64,000 nucleotides of DNA from UMGS1590 sp963558655 (GTDB taxonomy: Bacteria > Bacillota > Peptococcia > Peptococcales > Peptococcaceae), in NCBI GenBank assembly GCA_963558655.1, contig CAUWHJ010000016.1, forward strand, positions 1 through 64,000, in the 5' to 3' direction. The position numbers were made by a program, and so were the translations under genes. Each line of letters begins with the position of its first letter. Within the stretch, counting starts at the first letter, position 1. The notes beneath the pieces were generated by a model. That model was not told where the DNA came from. It saw nothing but the letters and a program-made list of their open reading frames with translations, and did not search any database. This document shows positions 17,119 through 26,321 of the stretch, one piece after another.

Positions 17119-18609
17119 TTAAAGAAGACTAAATATAAAAGATGAAAAAGGATAACCCAGAAACGTATAGAGTATCCATGCAACGAGACATATTGGTATC
17201 GCACAGAGTTCAATTTGCTTAAAACTGATTTTATCTTTTTGACCATGGAGCATAGCAGCATAAGGGGAGCCGGCTGGGGTAGCGTCAGTCACAAAAACAA
17301 TCATGCAAATACTCATGCAAACGGCAGTCATTGGTACATTTGGGTACATATCTTGAAAAGCAAGTGCAATTGGAATTAGTATACTTGCCATACCAGCGTT
17401 GTTAGCAAAGTTGGCAGTAATCAGTGCCGCAAGGAGTAAGATGCCGACAAAGACGAAGGCAGGTTTATTACCGAGTATTGGTGTCATTACTTGAATAATG
17501 AATTCTTTTAATCCAGTTTGTGGTTGTGCTACAGAGTTGCAAATGTAGACAGCTGCAGCAACGATGAAAATGATGTCCCAGGAAACGGAGGTTTTGGCAA
17601 TATCGCGCCAACTTAGCATTGGTTTACCATTAAAACGCAAGATCATTAGCACGATAATGCACATTGATAAAACACCGATAGTACCATAAGCATTGAGGAT
17701 TTGAGTGATTGTCCAGTCTTTAGGCATAAAACTTGGTGCTAGAAGCAGGATAATGAAGACCAGACAAGCGATGAGTACAGATTTTTGCTGAACATTCATT
17801 GGTGGTAAAGGTATTTTTGTAAATTGTTCTGGAGTGACATTTTTCATTTTGGTAATATCGGGACGCAAGATAAATTTTACAAAAAGTAAGAAAAGGAACA
17901 TCATTATAATAGAAAAACTTAAATTATAAATGATATAACCTGGATAACTTACTGATGTAGATGCTGCACCAGAGAAAACTCCTGTGATAACTAATGCAGC
18001 GCCTTTGAAAGGAAACATTGGTTGGCCAAGTGCAGCGGCAAAATAAATCCCAAAGGTAGATACCCAGTAGATTTTATCTTTAGAAGTGTAGCCAAAGGTG
18101 GCTAATGCCTCAAACGTTAGTGGCCATAGAATTAACAGAGATGCCACAGGAATTGTGAAGCCAGCGATAAAATAGGCACAGAAGAAGAGTATAAATAAAA
18201 ATACATAAGGACGACCAGTGATGATCTTTCTCGAAAGGAAGAAACGTGCTAGATATTTTGTGCAACCAGCATATTCAACCGCACCGAACAGAATCATGCT
18301 GAGAATAACAGTGATGACAATATCACCACCGATAGCATTAAGAAAAACCGTTTTTACAGCATTATATCCAGTAACATCTGATCCAAGAAAACCAGAATAA
18401 AGTGCAAAGAGGAGTAATCCTAAAATACTAGGCCAAATGTTATCGATCGTTGACCAGAGATAAACCATGCCTAGAAGGATACCAGCTACCCACATGCCTG
18501 TTTCAGTGATAGGGGCAAAGGGTCCCAGTTGTGGAAAACCGATCATTATCAAAAGACCAATAATAACATGAATCCAATAAGAAGGCTTTATTTTTGCTTC
18601 CGAACTCAT
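17119..18609 (-). CDS. DASS/SLC13-family anion transporter
   Basis: This polytopic membrane protein of 496 aa belongs to the divalent anion:Na+ symporter family, which moves sulfate, dicarboxylates, tricarboxylates or related anions. Hydrophobic segments run throughout, about a dozen. A family-type hairpin region reads TANFANNAGMASILIPIA near residue 415, followed by VTDATPAGSPYAAM. The start is set by GAGGTG about 8 nt before ATGAGTTCG. It is codirectional with the AprAB-like genes 146 bp upstream and likely imports or exports their substrate. The DNA is visibly AT-richer than that of flanking operons. Confidence 0.85.
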   Translation of the reverse strand: MSSEAKIKPSYWIHVIIGLLIMIGFPQLGPFAPITETGMWVAGILLGMVYLWSTIDNIWPSILGLLLFALYSGFLGSDVTGYNAVKTVFLNAIGGDIVITVILSMILFGAVEYAGCTKYLARFFLSRKIITGRPYVFLFILFFCAYFIAGFTIPVASLLILWPLTFEALATFGYTSKDKIYWVSTFGIYFAAALGQPMFPFKGAALVITGVFSGAASTSVSYPGYIIYNLSFSIIMMFLFLLFVKFILRPDITKMKNVTPEQFTKIPLPPMNVQQKSVLIACLVFIILLLAPSFMPKDWTITQILNAYGTIGVLSMCIIVLMILRFNGKPMLSWRDIAKTSVSWDIIFIVAAAVYICNSVAQPQTGLKEFIIQVMTPILGNKPAFVFVGILLLAALITANFANNAGMASILIPIALAFQDMYPNVPMTAVCMSICMIVFVTDATPAGSPYAAMLHGQKDKISFKQIELCAIPICLVAWILYTFLGYPFSSFIFSLL

Positions 18610-18684
18610 TATAAACACCTCGTTCATTTTTTATGACTAAATATAAAATAAGATTCTCATAAAGTATAATGTGCTATAAAGAAT

Positions 18685-18731
18685 CATGTGCAGCATCATA
18701 AGTTTGTTCAACAATGAGTAGGCTGCACATG
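18685..18731 (-). repeat. 10-bp inverted repeat between flavoenzyme and transporter genes
   Basis: CATGTGCAGC and GCTGCACATG form a perfect stem with a 27-nt loop in the gap between the two genes. No T run follows, so it may be a processing site, an attenuator or an operator rather than a simple terminator. Confidence 0.45.
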
Positions 18732-18755
18732 TAAAATATTTTGAAAAGAGAAAAA

Positions 18756-20435
18756 TTAGGCTTTTTTGATACGGTCGCGATAAGTTAGAATTGGTTGTCC
18801 GTCTTTCAGAGTGATAGTTTGGAATTTATTGTTTAAAAGAGGGTTTGTGAAAGTATAGTCTGATCTTCGCGAAAGACCTCGACTTTCTTTGCGATTATTG
18901 CAGCAAAGAAAGGCTGGTATTGCAAGGTCAATAAGATCCATTACTTCCAGTGCACGCATAAGTTCGTGAGAATTTGTTGCAGAAAGCTCTTCTATCGCAT
19001 ATTTTTTCAGATCAGTAAGATATTTATAACCAGCACGCATGAGAGATTCAGAGCGTACACCTTTCACACTGAGATATTTATCCATGATTTGGTTGAGTGT
19101 AGAGTTGATTTCTAACCAACTTGCTCCTGTTTCTCTGTTCATGACATTGTTATACCAGTTGTGTTTTTCTTCAAGCATTGGCAAGTCTTGCAGTGCAACC
19201 CAATCTTTGTCTTTGCAGTAATCTGCAGCGCTTTCTCCGGCGATCATTCCGAGTACCGCAGCACCAGTGACGAATCCGTTAATATTACCAACCATATCGC
19301 CTACTGCGAAGAGGCCTGGAAGTGATGTAGCACCGTTCTCGTCAATATCAGCGCCGCGGCCGACAAAGTTCGCTTCATAGGTACTAAATTCAACCATCTG
19401 ATGTTTCAAATCTAAACCTTTTTGATCTAAATATTCGTTAATAGAAGAAATGCCTTCGGAAACAAACGCTTGGCGTTGATAAGCAAGATCCTCATCAGAT
19501 AAACAAGAGCAATTCATATAGACAGGACCAGTACCGTCTTTGATTTTATCTGTGAAAACACCAGGCCAAATATCAGAAGTAATATCACCTTGTGCACGAG
19601 TTGGCTTTATATCAAATGGACCTATTGGTTCACCATTAATATCGGTGAGACGGCCCATCCAAGTGCCTTTGCCACCACGTTGAAACATTGCTGGTCCAGC
19701 GTGAACAACGGGCATATCCAAATTGACGAGACGAGCACCTGCACGGTAAATAATAGCGGCCCCCGCACCATTGGATGGACAAAGAGCAGCATCACAAGGG
19801 AAAGCTGGATTTAGGTTTGGGTACATACGTGCCGCACCACCAGTAGTGAAAACAACGCTCTTAGCTTGAAAAAGTAATAATTCAGGTTGATCATATTTCG
19901 TTGATATTCCGATTGCGCCGATAACTTTACCGTTTTTCACAATAAGATCAGAGATGGTTACATGGTTGATGATTTCGACACCTACTTGACGGGCGCGTTT
20001 TGAGAGACATTCTTTTTGGCTATGACCATCATATTTAAGGTGATAGTTAGGACGATTAGGCATAGTATGTCCTTCAAAATTCCATTTACCCGTTGGACGC
20101 ATATTGATTCCGTAAGATTCCCATTTTTGAACGACCTCATAAGAACGTTTTAGCATTTTAGTAAAGATGTTAACATCTTGGTTAGGGCCAACGAGGGTTT
20201 CAAGACATTCTTGGATTGCTGCCTGAAAATCTGATCCATGTGCTTCTGGGATATAACACATAAAGTGATCATTGCCGGTTGCCCCACAGCCAGAATGGCG
20301 TGTGTTTGCTTTTTCGGCAATAACGACATGTGCACCTTTTTCACCAGCAGCAATAGCGGCTTGCATTCCAGCAACTCCACCGCCGACGACAAGAACATCA
20401 GATTGAATAGGATCTTTTATAATTTTAACTTCCAT
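18756..20435 (-). CDS. AprA-like FAD-dependent oxidoreductase (fumarate reductase/APS reductase superfamily)
   Basis: This 559-aa flavoprotein begins with a Rossmann FAD motif, VLVVGGGVAGMQAAIAAGEKG, followed by EKANTRHSGCGATGND. That second stretch resembles the AprA flavin-binding region. A second FAD segment, GLFAVGDMVGNINGFVTGAAVLG, lies near 390. It is shorter than true adenylylsulfate reductase alpha subunits. The TAATG overlap with the upstream ferredoxin gene shows tight translational coupling, so the pair forms one enzyme. True APS reductase activity is not shown; an organic-acid reductase is equally possible. No signal peptide is present, so it is cytoplasmic. Confidence 0.8.
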   Translation of the reverse strand: MEVKIIKDPIQSDVLVVGGGVAGMQAAIAAGEKGAHVVIAEKANTRHSGCGATGNDHFMCYIPEAHGSDFQAAIQECLETLVGPNQDVNIFTKMLKRSYEVVQKWESYGINMRPTGKWNFEGHTMPNRPNYHLKYDGHSQKECLSKRARQVGVEIINHVTISDLIVKNGKVIGAIGISTKYDQPELLLFQAKSVVFTTGGAARMYPNLNPAFPCDAALCPSNGAGAAIIYRAGARLVNLDMPVVHAGPAMFQRGGKGTWMGRLTDINGEPIGPFDIKPTRAQGDITSDIWPGVFTDKIKDGTGPVYMNCSCLSDEDLAYQRQAFVSEGISSINEYLDQKGLDLKHQMVEFSTYEANFVGRGADIDENGATSLPGLFAVGDMVGNINGFVTGAAVLGMIAGESAADYCKDKDWVALQDLPMLEEKHNWYNNVMNRETGASWLEINSTLNQIMDKYLSVKGVRSESLMRAGYKYLTDLKKYAIEELSATNSHELMRALEVMDLIDLAIPAFLCCNNRKESRGLSRRSDYTFTNPLLNNKFQTITLKDGQPILTYRDRIKKA

Positions 20436-20680
20436 TATTGTTCTCCCCCATTTTCTGTTGGAACATCCATTAAAAACATCATATGCGACAGTGGATAACG
20501 CATGCTTATTGCATTTTGTGGACAATCAAAGACACATGCGCGGCAATGCCAACATTCATTTGGATAACGAACGATGATTTCACAAGGTTCAGATTCTGTT
20601 TTTTTAAAGACATCCATGCAACAACTTTCTACGCACGTTCCACATTTGATACATTTATTTTTGTCAATAATAGGAGGCAT
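20435..20680 (-). CDS. AprB-like 2[4Fe-4S] ferredoxin subunit
   Basis: This 81-aa protein has two [4Fe-4S] motifs: CIKCGTCVESC (residues 10-20) and CWHCRACVFDCP (about 43-54). The second, with the following QNAISMRYPL, resembles the matching part of AprB. The long C-terminal tail of true AprB is missing. It would pass electrons to or from the FAD subunit encoded by the next gene, whose start codon overlaps its stop codon. It opens the minus-strand module. Confidence 0.85.
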   Translation of the reverse strand: MPPIIDKNKCIKCGTCVESCCMDVFKKTESEPCEIIVRYPNECWHCRACVFDCPQNAISMRYPLSHMMFLMDVPTENGGEQ

Positions 20681-20910
20681 AATGCCACACCTCTTTCGTT
20701 CAATTTTTATCTTGCAAGATTGATCACACGTTTATTATAAGATTTATTTTATGGAATGTATAATATATGGTTTTTAATATTGGTGTTAGTTTGAAACTAA
20801 TACGTACATATAAACTTAGGAAAAATTTAATTATGAAAAAAATTTAGGCATGAGAAAGTGGAAAGTATTCTTTAAAAGTTTTAGTATTTATTCAATAAAT
20901 TGAAGCGGTT
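20681..20910. other. AT-rich divergent intergenic region
   Basis: This very AT-rich stretch separates the AprB-like gene (minus) from the sdpR-like promoter (plus). It should hold the promoter of the AprAB-like operon and LysR sites, but I cannot assign boxes with confidence. No gene is seen. Confidence 0.4.
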
Positions 20911-20956
20911 AATGTCAATAGCTATTTTGATAAAGTTCAAAATAGCTATTGACATT
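20911..20956 (+). promoter_or_regulatory. 19-bp inverted repeat, probable SdpR-type operator
   Basis: AATGTCAATAGCTATTTTG is repeated exactly in inverted form after an 8-nt gap. Each arm contains the perfect 10-bp palindrome AATAGCTATT, with centres 24 bp apart, suiting two ArsR-type dimers. The right arm runs into the -35 box of the downstream operon. This suggests autorepression by the ArsR/SdpR-like protein (inference). Confidence 0.7.
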
Positions 20957-20977
20957 GATAGAATGAATCTGTAAGAT
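20949..20977 (+). promoter_or_regulatory. Promoter of the sdpR-like operon
   Basis: TTGACA (20949-20954) and TAAGAT (20972-20977) are 17 bp apart. The -35 box overlaps the inverted repeat. Confidence 0.7.
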
Positions 20978-21032
20978 TCTATTTAGAAAAACATCGAAAT
21001 AGAAATGGCCGTTTCAATTTGGAGGTGTTATT

Positions 21033-21323
21033 GTGGGATTACAAGAAACGTTGAAAGCGCTCTCAGATCCTATTAGAAGAGATATTTTGAACCTGTTAAA
21101 AGATGGACGCTTATCAGCGGGGGATATTGCCAATCATTTTGAGCTGTCACAGGCAACGGTATCCCATCATTTAAGTTTGTTGAAAAAAGCAGGGTTGATT
21201 GTCGAATCGAAATACAAAAACTATCGTTATTACGATATTAATGTGAGCGTTTTTGAAGAAGTGATGTTGTGGATCTCTCAGTTTACAGGAGGAGAAAGCA
21301 ATGAAAGCGAAAGTGTTGAATAA
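21033..21323 (+). CDS. ArsR-family repressor, SdpR-like
   Basis: This 96-aa winged-helix protein matches SdpR-type autorepressors: ALSDPIRRDILNLLKDGRLSAGDIANHFELSQATVSHHLSLLKKAGLI, then YRYYDINVSVFEEVMLWI. It lacks the cysteines of metal-sensing ArsR proteins. GTG start with GGAGG 7 nt upstream. It overlaps the next gene by 23 bp. In Bacillus subtilis SdpI sequesters SdpR at the membrane; the same pairing here suggests a membrane-signal-responsive repressor. Confidence 0.85.
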   Translation: MGLQETLKALSDPIRRDILNLLKDGRLSAGDIANHFELSQATVSHHLSLLKKAGLIVESKYKNYRYYDINVSVFEEVMLWISQFTGGESNESESVE

Positions 21324-21939
21324 AAGATTGGTTGTGTCGTCGATTTTATGTTTGTTGCCGATTGTGATTGGCTTTGTGCTGTATGACAGGATTCCCGAGC
21401 AGATGCCAATTCACTGGGCGTCTTCTGGTGCAGCTGATGGTTTTATTGCAAAATCTATTGGTGTTTGGTTGGTACCGTTGTTTTTGCTGGCGATTCATCT
21501 TTTGGTGTCTGTTGGTACGATGGCCAAAAGTGAGTCGCAGCAAATGGCTAAAATGACGCTTTTGATTAGTTATTGGGCAGTGCCCATTGTGGCTGTGATT
21601 GTTGAACCAATGGCATTGTTAAAAGCAGCAGGGTATGCGATTGATATTGTACGCCTTGTGCTGACTGTGGTTGGGATTCTTTTGGTCGTTGCGGGCAATT
21701 ATATGCCAAAAAATCAACCGAATACCACAGCGGGCTACCGGCTGCCATGGACGGTGGGTGATGTGAATAATTGGAAGCGAACGCATCTATTGGCTGGTAA
21801 GCTGTGGATTTTGGTTGGCTTGGCGATGTTATTTTGTGGTTGGACAAACATTGGCGATACGTGGCTCTTGATTGTATTCATGGTGGTTGCACTTGTTGTG
21901 CCGATGTTCTATTCTTTTGCCGTTCGTTCTAGGCATTGA
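21301..21939 (+). CDS. SdpI-like membrane protein
   Basis: This 212-aa polytopic protein has an N-terminal DUF1648 motif (RIPEQMPIHWASSGAADGF) and a C-terminal SdpI region (NYMPKNQPNTTAGYRLPWT, then WKRTHLLAGKLW). About six membrane helices are predicted. In B. subtilis SdpI gives immunity to the SdpC toxin and signals to SdpR. No sdpABC toxin genes are in this neighbourhood. It is coupled to the repressor gene by overlap. Confidence 0.85.
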   Translation: MKAKVLNKRLVVSSILCLLPIVIGFVLYDRIPEQMPIHWASSGAADGFIAKSIGVWLVPLFLLAIHLLVSVGTMAKSESQQMAKMTLLISYWAVPIVAVIVEPMALLKAAGYAIDIVRLVLTVVGILLVVAGNYMPKNQPNTTAGYRLPWTVGDVNNWKRTHLLAGKLWILVGLAMLFCGWTNIGDTWLLIVFMVVALVVPMFYSFAVRSRH

Positions 21940-21967
21940 GGAGCGTTAAGAGTAGGAGGCGTTCAAT

Positions 21968-22642
21968 ATGGCTGGAGTGGTAGCAGCAGTATTTAATGTG
22001 CTGATTTGTATAGGCATTCCTTTAACCGTATGCATTGTCTTATGGCGGAAAGATAAATTTGCGCTGAAGGTGTTTTTCTTTGGCGTTTGCGGATATTTTG
22101 TATCACAGCTTTTGTTGCGGCAACCGGTGCTGGCTTTGTTGCAGGGGATAGATAAATATCGTGTGTTTGCAGCGTTGCATCCACTGGGGCTTATGTTCTT
22201 TTTGGCCGTGACGGCGGCGTTGTTTGAAGAAACTGCGCGCTTTTTGATTTACCGCTTGGCGGTTAAAACGCCGACAAATAAGGCTGTACCTGTATATTAT
22301 GGGCTTGGTCATGGTGGTTTGGAGGCTTTTACGGTTGGCCTCAACAATGTGGCGTTGCTATTGATGGCTGGCAGTTATCTCATGAATACAGGGTGGATGG
22401 TAGCGTTGGCTGGTTTCGAGCGTATTTCGGTGATGATTGTACAAGTTGCTTTGTCGATGATCGTGTATACGGGGAAACGTGGACTTTTGGTGGCTATTTT
22501 ATTGCATACGCTGTATGATTTTGTGATTGTCTTATTAAATTATGGTTGGTCGCAGATAGCTTTAGAAGGTTTATTGTTTGTTATGTCTCTGGCAGTATTG
22601 GCAATAGCTGTTAAAATGCAGAAAAGGAGTGCTCAAAAATGA
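21968..22642 (+). CDS. YhfC-type intramembrane glutamic protease
   Basis: This 224-aa membrane protein has six or seven hydrophobic segments. The putative catalytic motifs are FEETARFLIYR near residue 82, GLGHGGLEA near 114 and HTLYDF near 180. These match the YhfC branch of CPBP/Abi-like intramembrane proteases. A role in stress or antimicrobial-peptide response fits its place after sdpR-sdpI. Its stop overlaps the next start by ATGA. Confidence 0.8.
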   Translation: MAGVVAAVFNVLICIGIPLTVCIVLWRKDKFALKVFFFGVCGYFVSQLLLRQPVLALLQGIDKYRVFAALHPLGLMFFLAVTAALFEETARFLIYRLAVKTPTNKAVPVYYGLGHGGLEAFTVGLNNVALLLMAGSYLMNTGWMVALAGFERISVMIVQVALSMIVYTGKRGLLVAILLHTLYDFVIVLLNYGWSQIALEGLLFVMSLAVLAIAVKMQKRSAQK

Positions 22643-23037
22643 GAAAATGGCTTATCGGTGTTGTATGTATCGTGGTTTTATTTGGTATGGTGGGCTGTGG
22701 TGGCAATTCGGCGCCGGAATGGGCCGATGAGGACGCATTGGTTGCGAAAGCACAAACGATGATTGATGCGTTGAATGCACAGGATATAGATAAAGTTGTT
22801 GCCATTTATAATCATCCGGAAGTTACGGCGGAAAGTTTTGCGGAAAGCAGCCAACTTGTTAAAGACATGGGCGCTTTTGAGAACTATGGTGAATATAGTT
22901 TGGAAGGCGGCGCAACCGACGATGGTCAGGAGTATGCGCGTCTCATTCAAACGGCAACTTATGAAGGTGGTACACTGATTTACACAATAAGTTTCTTTGA
23001 AGATGGATCGGTTGCAGGTTTTTATGTGACACAATAA
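22639..23037 (+). CDS. Small lipoprotein, DUF3887-like
   Basis: This 132-aa protein begins with a lipoprotein signal peptide ending in the lipobox VGCG near residue 20. The exported part is acidic, with KAQTMIDALNAQDIDKVVAIYN, resembling DUF3887/NTF2-like lipoproteins. It is translationally coupled to the YhfC-like protease and could be its partner or substrate (inference). Confidence 0.8.
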   Translation: MRKWLIGVVCIVVLFGMVGCGGNSAPEWADEDALVAKAQTMIDALNAQDIDKVVAIYNHPEVTAESFAESSQLVKDMGAFENYGEYSLEGGATDDGQEYARLIQTATYEGGTLIYTISFFEDGSVAGFYVTQ

Positions 23038-23042
23038 TATTA

Positions 23043-23091
23043 AAAAAGCTCGCATCATGAAACATGATCGTTTCATGATACGAGCTTTTTG
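23043..23091. terminator. Bidirectional terminator between the sdp-like operon and carB
   Basis: A stem of about 21 bp (AAAAAGCTCGCATCATGAAAC with GTTTCATGATACGAGCTTTTT) is bordered by A and T runs. It can stop transcription from both convergent operons. Confidence 0.9.
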
Positions 23092-23099
23092 TTTATTTA

Positions 23100-26000
23100 T
23101 TACATATTTTTGAAATCTACCAAGGTGGTGTTGTGTTGATTGTAGTTACTGGTGATGCTGTCGATCAGGGCGCCGGCTGTGTCGATAGCAGTCATAGTTG
23201 GAATGCCGAGAGTGACAGCTTTGCGGCGGAAGATAACGGAGTCGCGCTGTGGATCACGACCTTTTTTGGAGGTTGAGATGATGTAGTCGACTTTACCGCT
23301 TTCAATGAGATCGGCAGCATTATAGCCTTCGCTTTCGTAGATTTTGTTGAGTTCAACAACGTCGATGTTAGGATCGGCAGCTTCAATGGTTTTCGCGGTG
23401 CCTTTGGTGGCAAACACTTCAAAGCCTTGGTAGTAGAACTTTTTGGCGATGTCGGCAATTTCGGCCTTATCCTGGTCACGCACGGAGATGAAAACACCAC
23501 CTTCGCGTTTGATGGTGTAGCCGGCAGCCACAAGACCTTTATAGAGGGCTTCGAGGAAGGTTTCCCCAATGCCAAGCACTTCGCCGGTGGATTTCATTTC
23601 AGGCCCGAGCTGGGTATCAACATTGGCAAGCTTTTCAAAAGAGAACACAGGCACTTTAACAGCAACGTACTTGCTAGCAGGATAGATGCCGGTGCCATAG
23701 CCGAGATCGGAAAGTTGTTCGCCGAAGCTGACACGGGTAGCGAGGTCAATCATTGGCACACCGGTTACTTTGCTGATGTAAGGCACGGTACGAGAAGCGC
23801 GAGGGTTTACCTCGATGACATAGAGGTCATCGCCATGCACGATGTACTGAATGTTAGTCAGCCCCACAGCGCCGAGGCCACGGCAAAGGGCTTTGGTGTG
23901 GTTGATGATTTTTTCTTCCATGCGTTTGGTGATGTGTGGCGCAGGATAGATAGCGATGGAGTCGCCGGAATGAATACCGGTGCGTTCGATGTGTTCGAGA
24001 ATACCAGGAATGAGCACGTCTTCACCATCGGTAATGGCGTCGATTTCAATTTCGATGCCATTGAGGTATTTGTCGATGAGAATTGGATTTTCGGCTTCGC
24101 CTGCAGCAATGATGACCTTCATATATTCCTGAATGTCGTCATCTCCGAAAGCGATAATCATGTTCTGCCCGCCAAGCACGTAGCTAGGGCGCATGAGCAC
24201 CGGATAGCCGATGTCATTAGCAACGCGCAGCGCTTCTTCTTCAGTGAAGACAGTACGGCCGGCAGGACGCTTGATTTTGAGCTTGGAGAGGAGAGCGTCA
24301 AAACGTTCACGGTCTTCGGCAGCGTCAATACCATCGGCAGAGGTGCCAATGATTTTTATACCGTATGCAGCAAGATCGGCAGTGAGCTTGATGGCAGTTT
24401 GACCGCCATAGGCTACAACAACGCCGACAGGCTGTTCGAGGTCGATGATTGGCTTCACATCTTCCCAGGTGACAGGCTCAAAATAAAGACGGTCAGCGGT
24501 GTCAAAGTCGGTGGAGACGGTTTCTGGGTTGTTGTTGATGATGATAACTTCGTAGCCAAGTTCTTTCAATGCCCAAACAGAGTGTACACTGGAATAGTCA
24601 AACTCAATCCCCTGGCCAATACGAATTGGGCCGGAACCAAATACGATGACACGTTTTTTCGTGGATTTTTCAATAGATTCCAGGGCTTCATTTTCGGCAC
24701 CCTCTTCAGGTGTATTGAACACAGAGTAGAAGTAAGGCGTTTCTGCGGAAAATTCACCGGCGCAGGTATCTACCATTTTGTAGATTGGCGCAATGTGTGT
24801 TGGCATTGGCTGGCCGTTCAAACGTTCCATGATTTTGTCGGTGAAACCGAGTTTTTTACCATGCACATATTCTTCTTCAGTGAGTGGTGCATGGTTATCC
24901 ACAAGGCGATGTTCAAAATCTGCAATGCGGCAGAGCTTGTAGAGGAACCATTCATCAATCATAGTGAGGGCGTGCATATCGTCAACACTCATGCCACGAT
25001 AAAGCCCTTCGTAAACGGCAAAGAGACGCAGATCGGTGGCATGGGCCATAAGTGGCTTCAGGTCGTCAAGGCTCATATCAGCAAAATCAGCATAGCGTAG
25101 GGTGTCTTGCTTGATTTCTGCGCCGCGCACCGCTTTCATAAGCCCCATTTCAAAGCTGTCGGCGATGGACATCACCTCGCCGGTGGCTTTCATCTGCGTG
25201 CCGAGCTCACGTTTGGCGTAGACAAATTTGTCAAATGGCCATTTTGGGAACTTAACAGCCACATAGTCAAGGGCTGGTTCAAAGGAAGCAAACGTTTTGC
25301 CGGTGACGACATTTGGAATTTCATCGAGCGTATAGCCAAGTGCAATTTTGGTGGCAATCTTAGCGATTGGATAACCTGTTGCCTTAGAAGCCAGTGCCGA
25401 GGAGCGGGATACACGAGGGTTTACTTCGATAACGGCATATTCAAAGCTTTCTGGATGCAGGGCAAACTGCACGTTGCAACCGCCTTCCACACCAAGGGAG
25501 TTGATGATCTTAAGCGCTGCGGAACGTAACATTTGGTATTCTTTATCAGCCAATGTGACAGCAGGTGCAATGACGATGGAGTCACCAGTATGGACACCGA
25601 CAGGGTCAAAGTTTTCCATCGAGCAGACGGTGATGGCGTTGCCTTTGGCGTCACGAATGACTTCAAATTCGATTTCTTTCCAACCGCTGATGCACTTTTC
25701 CACAAGAATCTGATGAATTGGTGAAGCTTGCAAACCATTGTGGGCAATCTGGTTCAGTTCGTCAACATTTTCGCAGATGCCGCCGCCTGAGCCACCAAGG
25801 GTGAAAGCAGGACGCACGATAACTGGATAGCCGATTTCATCAGCGTATTGCAGGGCGCTGACAACATCGGTCACTACTTTTGAAGCAATGGTTGGCTGGC
25901 CGATGGCGTCCATGGTATCTTTGAACATTTGGCGGTCTTCGGCTTTATCAATGGTTTCTGGATTTGCTCCAAGCAATTTCACGTTGTGACGTGACAGGAA

Positions 26001-26318
26001 CCCTTCTTTGGCGAGCTGCATGGAGAGCGTTAAGCCGGTCTGCCCGCCGAGCGTGGAAAGAATGGCATCAGGACGTTCTTTTTTGATGACACGCTTGACG
26101 GTTTCCAGTGTCAGCGGTTCGATGTAGATATGGTTGGCCATGGCTTCATCGGTCATGATTGTTGCTGGGTTGGAATTGATGAGAACAATATCAATATTGT
26201 TTTCTTTCAGTGCCCGACAGGCCTGAGTGCCGGCGTAGTCAAATTCGGCAGCCTGGCCGATAACGATTGGACCGGAGCCGATAACAAGTACTTTTTTGAT
26301 CTCTGGATTGAGTGGCAT
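23100..26318 (-). CDS. carB: Carbamoyl-phosphate synthase large subunit
   Basis: CarB makes carbamoyl phosphate from bicarbonate, ammonia and 2 ATP for pyrimidine and arginine synthesis. It has 1072 aa, full length for the family. Two homologous ATP-grasp halves each begin with a Rossmann-like motif: KVLVIGSGPIVIGQAAEFDYAG at the start and IVFGSGPIRIGQGIEFDYSS near residue 555. The C-terminal MGS-like allosteric domain (GVFISVRDQDK onward) is intact. It begins 3 bp after carA ends. Confidence 0.97.
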   Translation of the reverse strand: MPLNPEIKKVLVIGSGPIVIGQAAEFDYAGTQACRALKENNIDIVLINSNPATIMTDEAMANHIYIEPLTLETVKRVIKKERPDAILSTLGGQTGLTLSMQLAKEGFLSRHNVKLLGANPETIDKAEDRQMFKDTMDAIGQPTIASKVVTDVVSALQYADEIGYPVIVRPAFTLGGSGGGICENVDELNQIAHNGLQASPIHQILVEKCISGWKEIEFEVIRDAKGNAITVCSMENFDPVGVHTGDSIVIAPAVTLADKEYQMLRSAALKIINSLGVEGGCNVQFALHPESFEYAVIEVNPRVSRSSALASKATGYPIAKIATKIALGYTLDEIPNVVTGKTFASFEPALDYVAVKFPKWPFDKFVYAKRELGTQMKATGEVMSIADSFEMGLMKAVRGAEIKQDTLRYADFADMSLDDLKPLMAHATDLRLFAVYEGLYRGMSVDDMHALTMIDEWFLYKLCRIADFEHRLVDNHAPLTEEEYVHGKKLGFTDKIMERLNGQPMPTHIAPIYKMVDTCAGEFSAETPYFYSVFNTPEEGAENEALESIEKSTKKRVIVFGSGPIRIGQGIEFDYSSVHSVWALKELGYEVIIINNNPETVSTDFDTADRLYFEPVTWEDVKPIIDLEQPVGVVVAYGGQTAIKLTADLAAYGIKIIGTSADGIDAAEDRERFDALLSKLKIKRPAGRTVFTEEEALRVANDIGYPVLMRPSYVLGGQNMIIAFGDDDIQEYMKVIIAAGEAENPILIDKYLNGIEIEIDAITDGEDVLIPGILEHIERTGIHSGDSIAIYPAPHITKRMEEKIINHTKALCRGLGAVGLTNIQYIVHGDDLYVIEVNPRASRTVPYISKVTGVPMIDLATRVSFGEQLSDLGYGTGIYPASKYVAVKVPVFSFEKLANVDTQLGPEMKSTGEVLGIGETFLEALYKGLVAAGYTIKREGGVFISVRDQDKAEIADIAKKFYYQGFEVFATKGTAKTIEAADPNIDVVELNKIYESEGYNAADLIESGKVDYIISTSKKGRDPQRDSVIFRRKAVTLGIPTMTAIDTAGALIDSITSNYNQHNTTLVDFKNM

Positions 26319-26321
26319 AGT

